Shown: positions 1 to 14,500, counted from the stretch's first letter. The stretch: DNA of 64,000 nt from Dimorphilus gyrociliatus (GCA_904063045.1 CAJFCJ010000003.1:1798001-1862000); one strand, 5' to 3'. The notes: generated by a model from the sequence alone, not told the origin. Numbers and translations are program-made.

Positions 1-234
1 GGATCAGCGTACAAAAAACCAGAAAAATGAAGTCTGGGCCAACCAAGATAATTGGTACCGGAATATTTCGTAGCTGTACTTTCAAACATCTAAACTTTTA
101 CAACAGTAATTAGGAATAAATACCTTTACGACAAAAAAGAGCAAATTCATCTTCACCGCCTCTACAATTTGGTTTCTCATCGCATACTTCACTCCATTCA
201 ATACAATTTCCATCATAGCATTCAAATTCACAAG
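1..234 (-). CDS. Partial gene with an LDL-receptor class A domain exon
   Basis: Two minus-strand exons can be read at the window edge. The exon at 234-124 (111 nt, phase 1 in and phase 1 out, AG before it and GT after it) encodes an LDL-receptor class A module. It has six cysteines and the acidic calcium-binding end (CDEKPNC, then GGEDEFALFC). The symmetric phase 1-1 exon is typical of this family. A second exon from 73 down to the window edge follows in the correct phase after a CAG acceptor and stays open, but its sequence is not distinctive. LDLa modules occur in lipoprotein receptors, LDLa-bearing GPCRs, proteases and matrix proteins, so the gene cannot be named. The start and most of the protein are not visible; exons upstream of 234 were not found. 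The LDLa call is sound, the second exon less so. Confidence 0.7.
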
Positions 235-3200
235 CTTTGTAAAATCTTATAAGAGATAATTATGCATAATCTTTGAGCTTACTTTTATTAAGGAACAAGT
301 TTGTTGATTTTCTTAGGAAACCTTCTTGTAAAAACTTTTGTTGGACTTTCAATTGAACGAAAATCCCTACCAGTATTGTGATGATAAAAAATAGAATTAC
401 ATAACTGTCAAAATTCAAAAAAGATAAAATCACTATATTAAAACGTTTCAGGTACCAACGTTAAGCGTGTTACAGATATAACCCTTTTTTTCTCCTCAGT
501 AGCGCTTTTCTGCATTTTCTATATCATAAACGAAATAAACTCTCTTGTAAGTTATTGTCTGTTGTACTATGTTATCACCAACATCAAACAAGACATCTTT
601 AGAAAATAATTTTTAGGTACGATAGAGTTAAAAAAACAGGACAATGGCATTGTTAATTCCACAACGTCTTATCAATTAGATAAGAAGTATGAGCCAAAAT
701 TTTGACATTACGCATTTTTAAGACAAACAATTAGTCGTAAAATTCATGATCAAATGTTGAAAAAATTACGGGCTTCTGACGACGTAAACATTCCTCAGCA
801 GTATTAATAGCTTAAATAGTAATGAGAAATAACCTAAAAGCTTTTAAAAATTAGTTCAGAAAGCAATATATGAACAAAAAAGTTATCAACAAATATGACC
901 CAAAGGTAAAAAATTTCTATTAGTTGTTCGGTTAATTCTCTTATATTTAGCTTTTATAGAAATTGCTTCAGGCAAATCGTAAACGAAAAGATTCAGATTG
1001 ACGTTTTATCTTGATAAACTTTGTCCTAATTTGTGACCAATCAATATTTTATTGTATGCGCTTTTATACTCGCTTATCGAATTGATATATATATATATAC
1101 CAACAGCAGGGATTTTCATCTAACAACTATTGTGAAAAATTATTAATTTGCCTTTCAAACTTATGTTTTTATCTTCTATTTAATAAAACGCGTCATGACT
1201 GTTATCTTGATTTAAAATACTATGATTTATTCTTCTTTTTGGCTCTTCAAATTTCGAAAGGTTCATTTTTATACTTCAATATATGTAACATTGTAAAAAC
1301 TCAGCAAAAGCAATATGAAGGCGCCATCTAATGTTTTACGGCTGAGCGCTGAAACTTTGGTTTTCAGTTTAATATTAAGGTATTAGTAAAACGTTTTTGA
1401 TTATATTAAAAATATAAAGCATTTGAAATATTAACAAATCCCAAAGGGGTTTTTCATATAATCTTGGAAAATAAAACTTCTTATTTAAGAATATATAAAT
1501 ATGATTAGCTGGATATACTTTTATCCAAATCTTGCCGTAATTCTTATGAAAGTTATTTTTCCATAAAAAAAGATGTTGTGAACAAAAAGGAACAACGAAA
1601 AAGCCTTCTCTTTTTAGTTGTTATTAAGTTATACTTCCAGCCGAATATTTTTTTCCTGACTTCGTGTTTTTCATGAGCATATGTTTTCCATATAAATAAT
1701 ATACTATGTACTAAAAATAATACAAAAAATAGGAAGACGTTCAATTAAATAAAGATAACGCATTTGCAGCTCAATCAAAACAGTATTTCTTTTAAAACCA
1801 CCCAAACGATATACTTATTTTCAAATTTGAATACCTATTTGTCATCATTTCGAAAAAGCACATAATTTATTATAACCAAGTGATAAATAGATTATGATAT
1901 TATTGTTTTCTTTATACTTTCAATAAAAAATATTTGTAGTGGTTGGTTTAGCGTTGAGTGTTTTGTTTTGTTGACAAATTTACCAAGCCAAGACAATTTA
2001 TCCTGTGAAAGAGAGTTTCAGTAGAGTGTAATTATTATGCGATACAAAGGTTGTTGATGGATCATCTAAGACGTCACTGGACGTAATTTTTATTTATTCT
2101 TTTTGCAATTAAATTAATAAATGAAGATTGATTATTCAAATAACTTTTTAGTTATTCGTCTTCAAGTAAGAGTAGCAGTTGAAATGACCAAAAACACCTC
2201 ATAATACTTTCTGACAATTGCATCATACGGATTGCTCCAGATAAGGAACAGCTAAAACGTTTTTTAAAGCCTTAAGCGTTATTCCAAAGAGACTTTATTT
2301 CATCAGGAATGTTCGATTTTCTAAAATTCAATAACCCACTTTTTGGGTATTATGTAATTCCACGTTCTATATTTCGTGACAGAAGTGGTTTTACATTTCA
2401 CTATGATTTGTCTGAGGAAACCCTTTTTATTATAAAATAAATAGTTTAAGGCAATAGCTATGTTCCAGTCTCACCTTTTCTACAAATCTTTTGCTTGGAA
2501 AAATCTGTTTCTACAACTCATATTTATTAACGCGCTGATTACACTACTTAAACAAAAATGCACAATTCACAATAGAAGAGTATAAAATTAATAGTTTTCT
2601 GTGATAGTTGTCGTGGTCGACCAATCCTAATGTGCTCCTTTGTGTATAAGCAGCTGCAGGCTTTCGAAAATTTATTAGCGAATGAAGAAGCACTAATGGT
2701 TGAAACTGATGTAAGTATATATCAATATATACTCCGCAACAGACAGATAAAGAAAAAGCTATTGCTAAAGAGGTAGCTATTTTTACTTCATATTACGCTT
2801 GACGTTTAAATGAAGCTAATTCTAACTGCAAACAGTCGACCTCTTTTTCGAGCAACGAATAAAATAAAAAGAACAGGAAACAATTAGTTTCGTGGCTACT
2901 CGAATGGAAATTAAATTAACAAGGATTTGAGGATGAATTTTTAAACTTTTCTTCTTGGATATTAAAGGATCGCCGATAAATTTTGTCACTAGAGTGAACA
3001 GAGATTTCAGTCTAGTGATTTACAATTTTTTACCTCAATACGTCTTGATATTGCGACGGTCATTTTTAAAGGTCATATAAATGTCGCAGCAACGCCTTTC
3101 CATGTTGAGCAGCGGCACCTAAATCTAGCTGTCAAGGCATATAGCCGTCGCCACCTACTGATCTAATAAATTATCGGTTAATAGTATCACGTGATTTCAT

Positions 3201-4274
3201 GGTTTAGTAAAGGTTGGGTGGTGTGAACGAATGGTAGATAACGAGCGCCTCAGATATTGCAAAGAGATGCGCAACAAAAGAGACCCAGCATGACGATGCA
3301 TTGCTCAAAATGGTTCTATTGACAAGCTCGTCAAGTCATTTTCACCAAGCGACGCTCGACGCTGGTTTCATTATCAGCCCGCTTTCCTCTTTCTTCTTTC
3401 ACCAGTCATTCAATAAAACAGTGTTGTCGGACATAATCCTTAGCGAAATGAAAGTATGCATAATGCACAGCCTGCTGTCAGTATAGCATATATTGTCAAC
3501 TTCCTCTTAATGTTTTTCTTCTCTTTTCTTCTATTCCATGTAGGCATTTCCTTTGCCACAGGATTTCCCTCACAATTTCAAATGTACAATTTCAGTAAAG
3601 AAGCCTACTCATTACGCCATCGAGCTGCATTGCTGTTATTTTCTGCTCCAACGTCCTACCAGCTGAAAAAAAGAAGCAAATTTACCAGATCGATAGCATC
3701 CTATCATTAGGCGCCTTTCCCGATTCCAGCTGAAAGTTTAATTACTCGCATGTTCGCAAAATGATTGCGTTCCGGTGAGAAGAAGCTTAAGGAAGGAAAT
3801 AGTGATTCCTACATCTGTTATGGAATACGGCCCTCATATCAAAACAAATTAGCAATCTTGCGAGAAACATCGCGTGCTTTCCGAATTTACGCTGCAACAA
3901 ATGTATATCGCGTAAATGCAATTTGATAGACGCGAGCGTGCAATTGATTTCCTTTCCAAAACTTTTAGAATCTTTCACAAAATTTATGGAATGTATTTAT
4001 GAATGCATAAATTATTACGTCTATATAGTCTTTTATTAAATGATGCATCTATTTGTTAATAAATTTATTCTTTTTGTGTTGATCAAAAGCAAATAGCACT
4101 GTTATTAAATAGAGAAACCAATAGTTATTCGTAATATATTCTATCAAAACTAAATACCCTCAGCGACACCTTTTGGACGACAAACTCTAATGGTTTGCAG
4201 ATGCGGTTTGATTACTGGTTTGTAGCCTGCTATAAATGACGGATTCCTAATCACCTGCAACCGTCTAAGCGGAA
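235..4274. other. Gene-less AT-rich stretch
   Basis: No conserved protein could be read in either strand over about 4 kb. A short (AT)n run lies at 1085-1099. Open frames at 3301-3486 and 3456-3710 have no recognisable product and no convincing splice context. Part of the stretch may be intron or upstream sequence of the LDLa gene on the minus strand, and the right end should hold the promoter of the amine receptor that starts at 4275. Confidence 0.5.
4231..4236 (+). promoter_or_regulatory. Candidate TATA box of the octopamine/tyramine receptor gene
   Basis: A TATAAA motif stands 44 nt before the ATG at 4275. A start site about 30 nt downstream (near 4261) would leave a very short leader. 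An upstream 5' exon cannot be excluded, because a CTAAG that could act as an acceptor lies just before the ATG. Confidence 0.35.
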
Positions 4275-5581
4275 ATGAACTCGACAATATTTCCGTCTTC
4301 GGATTACGACTCGACAACATGGACCAACTTTCCTTTTTATAACTGCTCTGACTGCTTCGGTCCGACTGTTGTGGAAACAGAAGATGAAGTTTTGAGTATG
4401 AGCTTGGCTGAGGCCATTACTTTTGCAATCCTCATGTCGGCCTGCATCTGTGCGACTGTTATTGGTAACATTCTCGTTGTCCTCTCTGTCTTCACCTATA
4501 GGCCTTTAAGAGGTGTACAAAACTTTTTTATTGTCTCTCTAGCTGTTGCTGATCTTGCGGTTGCTGGTCTCGTTATGCCTTTTAATGTAGCAAACTTTAT
4601 CTTAGGTTATTGGGTTTTCGGTAGCGTTTTCTGTGATATGTGGCTAACTTTTGACATTTTAACCTGCACTGCCAGTATCTTAAATTTATGTGCAATTGCT
4701 CTAGATCGCTATTATGCTATTCATGACCCTATCAATTACGCACAAAAGAGGACACTGAAACGAGTCCTGATTACAATATCAATAGTTTGGGTGGCTTCAT
4801 CGATCATCAGTGTTCCTCCTATTCTTGGCTGGAACAACAAATCAGGGAGTTTACTTGATGAAAAAACCGGTGTTTGTCAACTAACCGACGAGAAAGGATT
4901 TGTTATTTATTCTGCTTCTGGTTCATTCTTTATACCATTGCTGATAATGACATTTGTGTATTGCAAAATTTTCATTGCGACTCGCCGACGCCTTCGAGAA
5001 AGAGCGAAGGCCGCATCAGCAGCTAAATTTGCAGCAGCTACAGGTAAAAGTCTTCCCAGTAGTAAAACTACAGCTCAAGAAGCGAGTTCTACCGAATCAC
5101 CTGAAGATACGCAAGAAACGCTCAATTCTACTCCTCAGCCACATCGTTCGAGAACAAAGTTACTCCCAAGCTCTGATCAAAACAACACTGAACCTACTAC
5201 AAATACGTCTGCTGTTCAAGTTCACCAATTCTTGGAAGAAAAGCAAAAGATCTCATTGTCAAGAGAGCGACGAGCAGCAAGAACATTGGGTATTATTATG
5301 GGTGTGTTTGTTCTTTGCTGGTTACCATTTTTTCTCATGTACGTATGGTTTTCTTTTACAATTTAATGTAACAAGAAAATTAAAGATTTACTTTCATTAG
5401 GTATGTTATCTTTCCTTTCTGTAAATCCTGTGCTGAAACGGATTCGAGGGCTGTCAACTTCATAGTATGGCTAGGATATATTAATTCAGCTCTAAATCCT
5501 GTAATCTACACAGTTTTCAACATAGACTTTAGAAGAGCCTTCCAGAAATTGTTGTTTGGTAAGTGTAATAGTCGATTATGA
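4275..5581 (+). CDS. Oct-TyrR: Type-1 octopamine/tyramine receptor-like GPCR
   Basis: A class A amine receptor of the plasma membrane. Exon 1 is 4275-5338 and exon 2 starts at 5401. The 62-nt intron (AT|GTACGT...TTAG) falls just after TM6 and joins FFLM to YVIF. Seven membrane segments can be seen, with an Asn-rich N-terminus (glycosylation), GNILVV in TM1, SLAVADL in TM2, the amine-binding Asp in WLTFDIL (TM3), DRY, a GSFFIP serine cluster in TM5, CWLPFF in TM6 and NPVIY in TM7. The stretch [10 protein letters not shown] after DRY and [10 protein letters not shown] after TM5 are hallmarks of insect TAR1/Oct-TyrR receptors, usually Gi-coupled; an alpha2-like octopamine receptor is the main alternative. 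Read through, the frame stops at 5579-5581 (tail ...FGKCNSRL). A strong GTAAGT donor at 5559 could instead join one of two downstream exons. The ligand is not settled by sequence. Confidence 0.85.
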
Positions 5582-5950
5582 ACGCTTAAAAACTAAAGGA
5601 TGCTGAATGCTCATTAACGTTGAATTTTTCTTGTGGATAATTTTTTAAAGCCTATCTTGAAAACTTGATTAATTATATAAAAGTAACAGCAGTTGCTACT
5701 GATCATTATATTCAAGCGTGTACAGTACTGGAGCAGATGATGTGCAAATTTGTGTGTCGTGCAAAATCATAAATGATTACACTATTATTAATTGACTCCA
5801 ATCACATTTAGTACATTAGCTATAATATGATTCTTCTGTATTTATGACAATTAGAATCAATTCACAACCAACAGAAGCTAAATTGAAGTTCGTAAGCTGA
5901 TATTTTTGATCTTCTTAAAACACATTGAGCGATTTATATTGAGTTTTCAG

Positions 5951-6081
5951 CGGGTAATGTTCGGCCATTTAATCTTGATGAGAGCGGTGAAGTATTCTAT
6001 ATATATGATGACAGTTTTTTTATCAAGTGCAATAAGAAAATGATGAATTCAGGTTGGAATTTTAAATGTAAAAGCATATAA
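5951..6081 (+). other. Candidate alternative last exon (a) of the octopamine/tyramine receptor
   Basis: If the GTAAGT donor at 5559 is used (exon end at 5558, phase 1), the TTTTCAG at 5944-5950 continues the frame. It adds about 43 residues, starting AGNVRPF, and stops at 6079-6081. It has no recognisable motif. The polypyrimidine tract is modest. This is inference from splice phase only. Confidence 0.2.
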
Positions 6082-8378
6082 ATGCTGAAGGCTTTAAATT
6101 TATGGTTTCTATGCTGTAAAATATGTTCTGATATAATTATTCAAGCATTTAGTTTTATTGTAAACTACATTCACTCCTACCCACTTCTAAGAGTCATTCC
6201 TGATAGTTGGAAACGACTTTTTATCACTTTCTTCTTGAATTGCTTTACTCAAGATGATAAGAATAGTAACTGAAGCCTTCATTCTTTATCTCATATTCTA
6301 AAACTTATCGGAAGCTTTTTAAAGTAGAAAAGGTTATCGGGTTATATTCTTGGGAAAACTGCAATTTCAATATCTGTCCTTGTAAATGTCGAAAACTCAA
6401 CTCTACGATATTTGAAAAGATCGAAGAATCAGAAACTTAGACTACATCGTAGAAAATCTGAATTATATTGATGCCACCTCAAGCGTCACCTGCAGCGGTT
6501 TTAGGCATGCATGAAGCGTCACTGAGTTCCACTATAGGCCTATAACTTGTCCGGTTTAATCGTAAATTCTTCGAACATTGCATTCTAAAAAATCAGTAGT
6601 ATAATTCTCGTACATTATGTAATGCTGGTTTTCTAGCTATAATCTTAAATCAGCTTAAATTTGTATAAAAGTACAAATTTAATAGTATTAAAAAGAAACA
6701 CTAATAGTGTATGTTTGCTATAGTATCCTACAATGTAGAGTATAATAGTATAGTTTTTTCTTTATTAATTGAATGGCTCTATACAAGATATTAAGTAGAA
6801 ACTAATTGTTGGTATATTTTCAGTAAATGAAATGTGGTTTCAAAGATGAATAAGTTCAATTAGAAATTCTAACGATTAATCGATCAATAGTGAAAAGAAT
6901 TTATTCTTTTACAGCTTTACTAAGAATATTAGAATATCGATGTTTTCCCACAACAGCTTTTTTTTGTTTAAAACACCCATTTATTAATTAAAGATGGCAT
7001 GGTTTATAATATGTTATGTATATGATTCTGTTCAATAGCTCCTATAAAGCCAATTAGAATTTAGCTCTACATTATACCTGACGTGCCTAATTGGCCTCAG
7101 ATATACAGGCGGCTGTTTATCACATCCCATAAACTCCAGTAACTGACAAACTTCACAATGCTTGAAAATATAAACTCGGCATAAATAATAGTGACAACTA
7201 AAAAGTAGGCTAGAACTGGCTAACTCACTCTTATCCTAAATTATAGACTTAAGAGAAATACATTTGTTGATAAGAGAAAACTCAATTTTTAGACCTTATA
7301 TAGTAGCATCCCCGATGTTTTTATAAGTGACTTCCAAAGTATTTTCCGCTGACTTTTAGTGGTCTACTAATTCGGATGATTATCACAGCAGCTGAAAAAG
7401 ATCATATCTAAAGTTTCAGTAAATAAAAAGTCAAATCTACAAAAACCGATTAAGTCAAATTGACCTAATTTTTTCTTAAACGCGTGAAATCATCGAAGAA
7501 AAGGTTTGGAGCATTGAGAACAAAAAGAATGTATAAAGCTTGGTCTAATGAAAGCTTCACGAAATCATTCTTTGTCGAAAGTTAGCTTTGAAGACGGGAA
7601 CGCAAAGTAATTCGATATAGAATGAACCATGCCCGCCAACTGCAATGGCGTTTCTAAATCGATGCAGTATACCTTGAAGTTCATTGGAAGAAAGATTGTT
7701 CGGCTTCTGTATAAAATGAGAAGGCAATTTCATGCCATTGCCTCAAGTTTGTTGATTCGTACAACATACAGATAGGCATGGGAGTCAAAGTTCTCTTGAT
7801 TGAAGTTGAAACTTTCCCAAATTGACTTAAAGCAAACTTTTAGAAATTATCTACGCAATAAACTAATACAATTAAACAAAACTAAAACATGGTTCCACAT
7901 AACTTAATTAATAATAACATCTATATATAAACCAATGGATGACTTAGATGGTCGTTTGACATTTCTTTGCAAGGTGAGAAATTCTAAAGCAGTTTCAAGA
8001 AAAAACAAATCTATGCAATTGAGAGTGGTTTCAACTTAACAAAATTTCTATTCCCTATTTAATCATATTGTCTGTACACAAAAGGCTTTATGCTCTTTGG
8101 CCGAAAAACTTTTTCAGTCAGCAATCAAGAGTCAATCAAAAGAGAGTATAGAATATGAAATGCCAACGCGTCTGTAAACACCAGGACTATTTCCCAAACG
8201 GCAACGCTTCCAGCCTTATATTATTGGATAATTTAGAGAATCGTATACGCCAATAGCAACAAACCTAACCCCATACGTTCACACGCTAATTTACGTTCTT
8301 CAATAGAGTGAATCATACCATTAAGTAAATTTTTTTCAGAAAAGCGAAAAAAAACTAAAATTTTCTCTTTCTTTTCAG

Positions 8379-8566
8379 GTAATCGATATATCTTTGGCTA
8401 TTGGTCATTGAACGGTTGGCGCACTAAAGCAGCTATCAATGAGAAATGGTGCCATTGGCAGAATCTTATCCTAAATGCAGTTTTTTTTCCGAACAAATGT
8501 CGGCTTGATAATAATATTGTTTTAGAAGTATTTATAAAGAAAGTATTTGGTGGAATTACACTATAA
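8379..8566 (+). other. Candidate alternative last exon (b) of the octopamine/tyramine receptor
   Basis: A strong polypyrimidine-CAG acceptor ends at 8378. Joined to the phase-1 donor at 5559 it gives an in-frame tail of about 60 residues, starting GNRYIFGYW and stopping at 8564-8566. The acceptor is better than that of candidate (a), but the tail is not conserved in any receptor I know. Confidence 0.2.
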
Positions 8567-11500
8567 TGATTTTTGTTTTCTAACTCTTTTTACAGACTAC
8601 ACTTCTTCTCTTTCGGGATTTATGGAAAAAAAGATCTAGATTAAAAACATTTAAGCACTTGTGATTATTAATTTTTGTTTATTATGAACCTTTCAAAGTT
8701 CATGTGAACCTAAATGGTATGTAATTGCCGGAAATTACACGAAAAAGGAAAAGAAAAATTGATTTCACCTCTAAGAGATAATAAAAAGAAAATGTTTCTT
8801 AAAATACATGCACAGCTGAGGAACATTTTGGTTTGACATAAAATTAATCTTATAAACATTATCGATTTCAGAAATTTTGGGAAAAACACAACACTTAAAT
8901 ATATACTACGATCTGTTCTGTTTTTGACATAACAATAATACTATGATAGAGTTTATTACCTCATATCTGACAAACTAATCCGAATCGCAATCCTCATTAA
9001 TTTTGTCTTATTATTTTAGCAAAAATAGTTAGAGAATTATGTATAATTGTTTTCTTGTTTTCTATACATAGCATTTGTAAAAAAAATACGTAAAAAATTT
9101 CTTTTCCCTAATATGGAAGAAAATGAGTAAAATGAAACGAAAAAAATATAATGTTATGATGTAATTTTTTTGTCATAACGTTTTTGAAAAAGCCAAAGAT
9201 TTAGATACTAGGTGTCGAATAACGCCATCTGGAGCATTTATTAGACCTTCCTGTATAATATATATTTAAAATGAAAGCTTCCGTGTATGGTGTTTTCGTA
9301 GATGTCACCATTAATCATTTGAAAAAGCGAATATATTTTTTTGTTGGAAATCCTTGGGTCAAATAGTTCATTTAATTAAAGAACACAACAGATCGTCGAA
9401 TTTTTTAAGGCAAAGGTCATTTTCCACCCCAATGATAAATTTCCCTTTTTCGATGCATGTTTTCACGCCATTACATCATTTCAAGCTTTAAAATTTCGAA
9501 GTCATTCTTTTTTCTTTTCTTTAGGATTAACACCTCTCTTACAATTGCAAAGAAGAGTAATTTCGTCTACCGAAATGAATAGCAACGATAATAATACAGT
9601 CGCTGACAATTCATGCTGATTAGTCAAACGAAATAAGGAAGGCGTTAAAAAATTGTCACTATGTCTCATGGGTCTGTGTAAAGAAAATCTTGTTACATCT
9701 CTTCATTTTCCATCAACTTAGATGTCAAATTGTATAGGCCCAAGTTTGCTTAGAACGACGGACTGAATTATCTGAAAGTATATCGAGCTCTTGAAAAACT
9801 TGATATAAATAAATCTCTTCTGAAGACAAACTGTTTGTACAGCAAGTATTGCTCGTGTAAACATGCCCAGCGTGCGTCAGCCTACGGATATAGAAAATTT
9901 TACTCGTTTGCCTAACTCTTTTTGGCGGACTGTTTTTTAATCATTATCAGACTTCTCAATCAGCACCAAACCGCCTTGCAGACGTCGATAACGCAAAAAA
10001 TTACGAGCGTGGAATACGAAATACCGTTGACAAACATGTTGAGAATCAAAAAAATATCGAGTATTCTATCTTTTTTCTTATCTCCAAGTTGTGATTAAGA
10101 TAGTAGTATATATTTTGTTGCTAAGTGCAAAGCTGCTTTTAATTTTGGTCAAGATTTGCAATCTTTTTTCGTCCAGAAGAAAGTTTAATTAAACCGCGAT
10201 GCGAATGTAAATTTACTACACGAATAGACATTAAATAAGATCTGATTGTAAAATTTAATGTCCATCATTCTCTCAATGGTTAGTCAAAATTAATACGTTT
10301 ATAATAATAGTTTTATAAGAAGATAACTAAATTTTTAAAGATAAATATTTTTTCTTACAATTAATTACAAGTCTTTCATTAATACCCAACCACTATGAGA
10401 TCGACCATGAAAAAGAAGACTGAAGTATGGGTCTATTAACATCACCTTCATCAGTATCCATCTACATCACAAATTAAAATAATAGCGACAAGGTCCCTTG
10501 ATGGCAATAAATTATATATACTCATGCACGCGTCAACGCGTTTCAACCTTTCGGTACAAAATATTCCTGATTTTTCTTCGTGGCTACGAAACGAGCTAGC
10601 CGGCGCCTTGGGCCCAGGTAATAGATGGAGAAGGTTAAAGGCTGCTTGAAGATGTACTTCATAGAAACTCTTATTTTAACCGAGCTTAATTTATTATTTT
10701 GAAGGCTATTACCAATCTATTTGGGATGAATGTATAATTCCTAGTTTTAATTTGATATTATCTGTATTCGTTATTTCTTATCTATTTTTAAGAAAAAAAT
10801 GTCTGTTTTTTTATTTGTTTGTAGTCAATTTGTATAATGTGTGTTTATATTGTTAAATGGGCTTTCAGAAAAAATTCATATGAATAATGACGTCTATATA
10901 TTAATTATCTTATTTCATTAATTATGTTTAGAGTTTCATTAGCAGTAGTCACTGAATTCCCTAAAAGATACTTAAATTTTCGTTTTTCGCTTTTCCAAAA
11001 ACAGATTTTTTAACAGGTATCCTTCACATCTATCTTTCAATCCTTCGAAAGAGAGAGTTCGAAAGAGATATTTGAAGGCAAGAGTGAAAGATGAAGACGA
11101 ATGTTTTACATGCAAAAGGCACTATATCGATAGTCATGGAACTCTTCTAAAGCCAACTTGAAATCATAAGGGGCTACTTTGAAAAAGAAATAGAGCTGAC
11201 TTATGCTTCAGTGCTTTAATTTTTAAAATTTTTTTTTAATTTTACCTAATACAGAGAACGAGAATTTTCTTTTTCACTTGTTGAGAAGGATTAGTTTTGT
11301 TTAACCAAAAGAGTGAGTATATTATACAATATATGTAATTCTATATTGTAACTCTTGTGGGATAGAAAAAATTCCTTAAATATTTTTTTACTACTTAGAA
11401 TAACAGTTTTTTAATTTCTTTTTCCTCTCAACTATAAAATATTTTCCCCAGATTTACCGTTAAACTTAAATAAATTCTTAAGATAATCTGAATAGCAGTA

Positions 11501-14500
11501 TGTTTGTTGATTAGTAAATATTCGATTAAAAAAATACGCAGTTTTTTTTTAATTAAACCTTTAAGTCGGCTTTCAAAATTTTGTTCTTTCACATCTTTTC
11601 AAATATTCAATTTGTTCAAATACGTATAAAACTTAACGAACACTTTTTTTTATAGCTGAATGAGGCTGCTTCTAGAAAAAAATATAGCATAATGATACAA
11701 TTAATCTCTTTCCTTAAACCTAATTTTCTCATTGGTAAGCAAAGGCTACAGAAAATACATAGGCCTATTAATGATTCTTTTATTTAAAGTGACTTTGGTA
11801 ATTTACCAGAGCCTATTTCTTGGTATTTTTCGTTGCTGAACTTTTTGTATCGACAGATATTCTCTATCACTTTATAATTCTTTGCTCTATTTCTTCAAAT
11901 GTAAACCATGATAGATAATTTGAGATTTCAACTTTTTATCATTTTCTCTGTCTTCAATAAACATAATTAATATAATATAGCCAACAACTTGAAAAACAAA
12001 CCTTTAGTACAGAGTTTTCGTTTGGAATTTTCTTTGAAGTATTCCATTGTAAATTGAATTTGACACCCAATGAAATATCACCATAATTAACTCATTGACG
12101 ACTGATAAGTTTAATCTATCAGGAAAAATATAGTCTCTCAATAGTATTAAATCATAGATTTTAAATTATTTCATTGTCCTTAATAAGGACTACATTAGAT
12201 GTTTTTACTATTTTTTTAATTCACATTATACACAATCTCTTTAAATATTTTTACATCTATTCTCATTACGATATGTAGGTAAGAATGTATCTTATAAGAA
12301 TTTTTTTTTATAGAGTGTAAATGTATACAGATATAAATTGAGTGAAAGCTGATTGGCTCATCGCGCCGTCTCTAACTAAAACCGACGTCATAAGGACTCG
12401 AGTATTTAGTTCAACGCCACAAAAATGCTGCTGCGACCGAATTTATTTGCTAAGTGTAAATATGAAAAATATTAGCGGATTATGAGAAGTGAAGAAGAAA
12501 AAAGGTATGGTTTTCAGTTATTTATCATGAATTTATTTTGCTTTTTAGTGCTTTGAGGGTGAAATATGCAGATGATAGAAATGCTTCAATATTTATCTGC
12601 AATTTCCTTATCTGTCAATCCATTAGCACTGATTCTTTAGAGATATTCCGAAAAGTGTATCTTTTCTACAGTCTGGACAACTTCATCCGCTCAATAGATC
12701 TCGGAAGTCGGGCAATCGAAGGGCTTGCCGAGAATCAATTCGTCAATTTTCTAAGACTTTTTTAACGCAAATATTGCATAATCTTACCCAAATGATAAAG
12801 TTTTTAATAATTTGGTCAAACAAGTTGTTTTTCTATTTGTAAGTTGATAAAATTTGAGTTTTTTCGAAAATTCATGACATATGCTCACATAATCATGTTC
12901 CCGAGGCCATGTAAGCAAGCACATAATGATACGATGCTTTTTATTTGAAGAATGTGCCAATATATAAAAGCTTCATCGGCAGAATTATATTCGGACGTAT
13001 GCATCTTCTTGCATCGATTGACATTTAAGCGGTTTCCCACACTCACATCTTTCAAGCAGAGTCGAGCGTTCTTCTGAGGCTATCGCCCGACGTTTATCGC
13101 ACCTGCCGATGCCAATTTTTTCGTGAACTATACGCTGATTTTATCTCTTCTAGATAAGAGTTGAAAAAGAAACTCTGTTAGTTGAAGAATGTATGTTTAG
13201 ATCTACCATGCACACTGTTGTACCTACATGGATCCGTGATCCGATTAGAAAGTGGAAAAGTATACCGTAAAACTAATTATACTATCGCGCGAGTATATAC
13301 GGATAGTTTGTCCTTGTAATTATGCAGTAAGTGCGACTCGGTGTATCCTGATTTAGTTAAATTAGCCTTTCGAATCTAGATTCAACTTGGCACGAATGTT
13401 AATCAAGGAAAGTAGCATTCGATTGCTGTGTGAATTACGCTAACAGACGTTTTCTCTTTGTAAGTTCTTTTCATTTAAAAAAAGGTCAATTATAGAAAAT
13501 GTTTCCTTGAGATACATATAACAGAAGGAAATTAGGAATGTTATATTTTTTCAGTTTATGTACATATCACATATTCTAAAGCAGCTCACGTATGCAGTAA
13601 ATGAATGATATAACTATTGGTCTTTTTTTCCCATAAAACTTATTCCTATGTTTTAGCTTCGTAAAAAATATTTATATTATTACACTCACTTTTAAATTTT
13701 AGGAACTCGTTCACTTATTTCCAATGATTAATCAATGAATGTTTTCAATGTTTCTCAGCACGATTTCTAAAAGCTCGACGTTTTTCAATCTAACATTGTT
13801 CAATAACATTATAGAAAATTTCAACACCATTTGTTTCTACCGAAAAGCTAGCTGCACGTAATGGTATTCAGCAGAAGAACGCCCAAAAAAATGATATTTC
13901 CTTTTATTAATATTTTATATTACCCTATATTGCAGGAAACATCTGGTAAAAAATGGAAAAAATTTATGATTTTATAGAATGTTTTTTTATATTAGTATAA
14001 ACCTATTAAAATATGTATATTAACATGTTGTTGTCTCTTTATTAAGTTGTAATTTCTACAGATTTTTTGAAAATTGTGATATCGAAATGTTATACATATA
14101 AAATTGAGCAAAAGTTTAATTTATAGCTTCATCTCTAATCTAAAAATAGTTTGATGATTTTGTAAGTGAAGTATATAAAGTACGTTTACTGACAACGTCA
14201 TACATATATCTTGAACAAACAAATCGTGAGAATGCCGCAGGCACCTTTTAATTCTATGTATTTATTTTGTTATATATACCAGTTAACATATTGAGTGCTT
14301 AAGTATAAGTATCAGACGATAAAAATCAATAACTGCTTTCCAAATTTGATTTTCGTCAACAAAAATATCGTATTAAGAACATACATAATATCAAGCTTGA
14401 TTTATGTTCTTGGATTTTCATGAGTCAATAATCTATTTAAAAATTTTATAGAATTTTCAATTTAAAAAAAGGTATATAATTTGCTTTCGTCTTGAGTAAG

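Noticed and set aside
3301-3710. Two overlapping open frames upstream of the first amine receptor
   Set aside because: No recognisable protein, no splice logic connecting them to the receptor; the first begins without an ATG.
4954-5400. 148-codon open frame overlapping the octopamine/tyramine receptor
   Set aside because: It lies in another frame of the receptor coding sequence, has no ATG context of its own and its protein is composition-driven; the receptor frame is clearly the real one.
12538-12765. 75-codon open frame in the gap between the amine receptors
   Set aside because: It starts without an ATG and has no recognised domain; possibly part of a non-coding transcript, so left unannotated as a protein.
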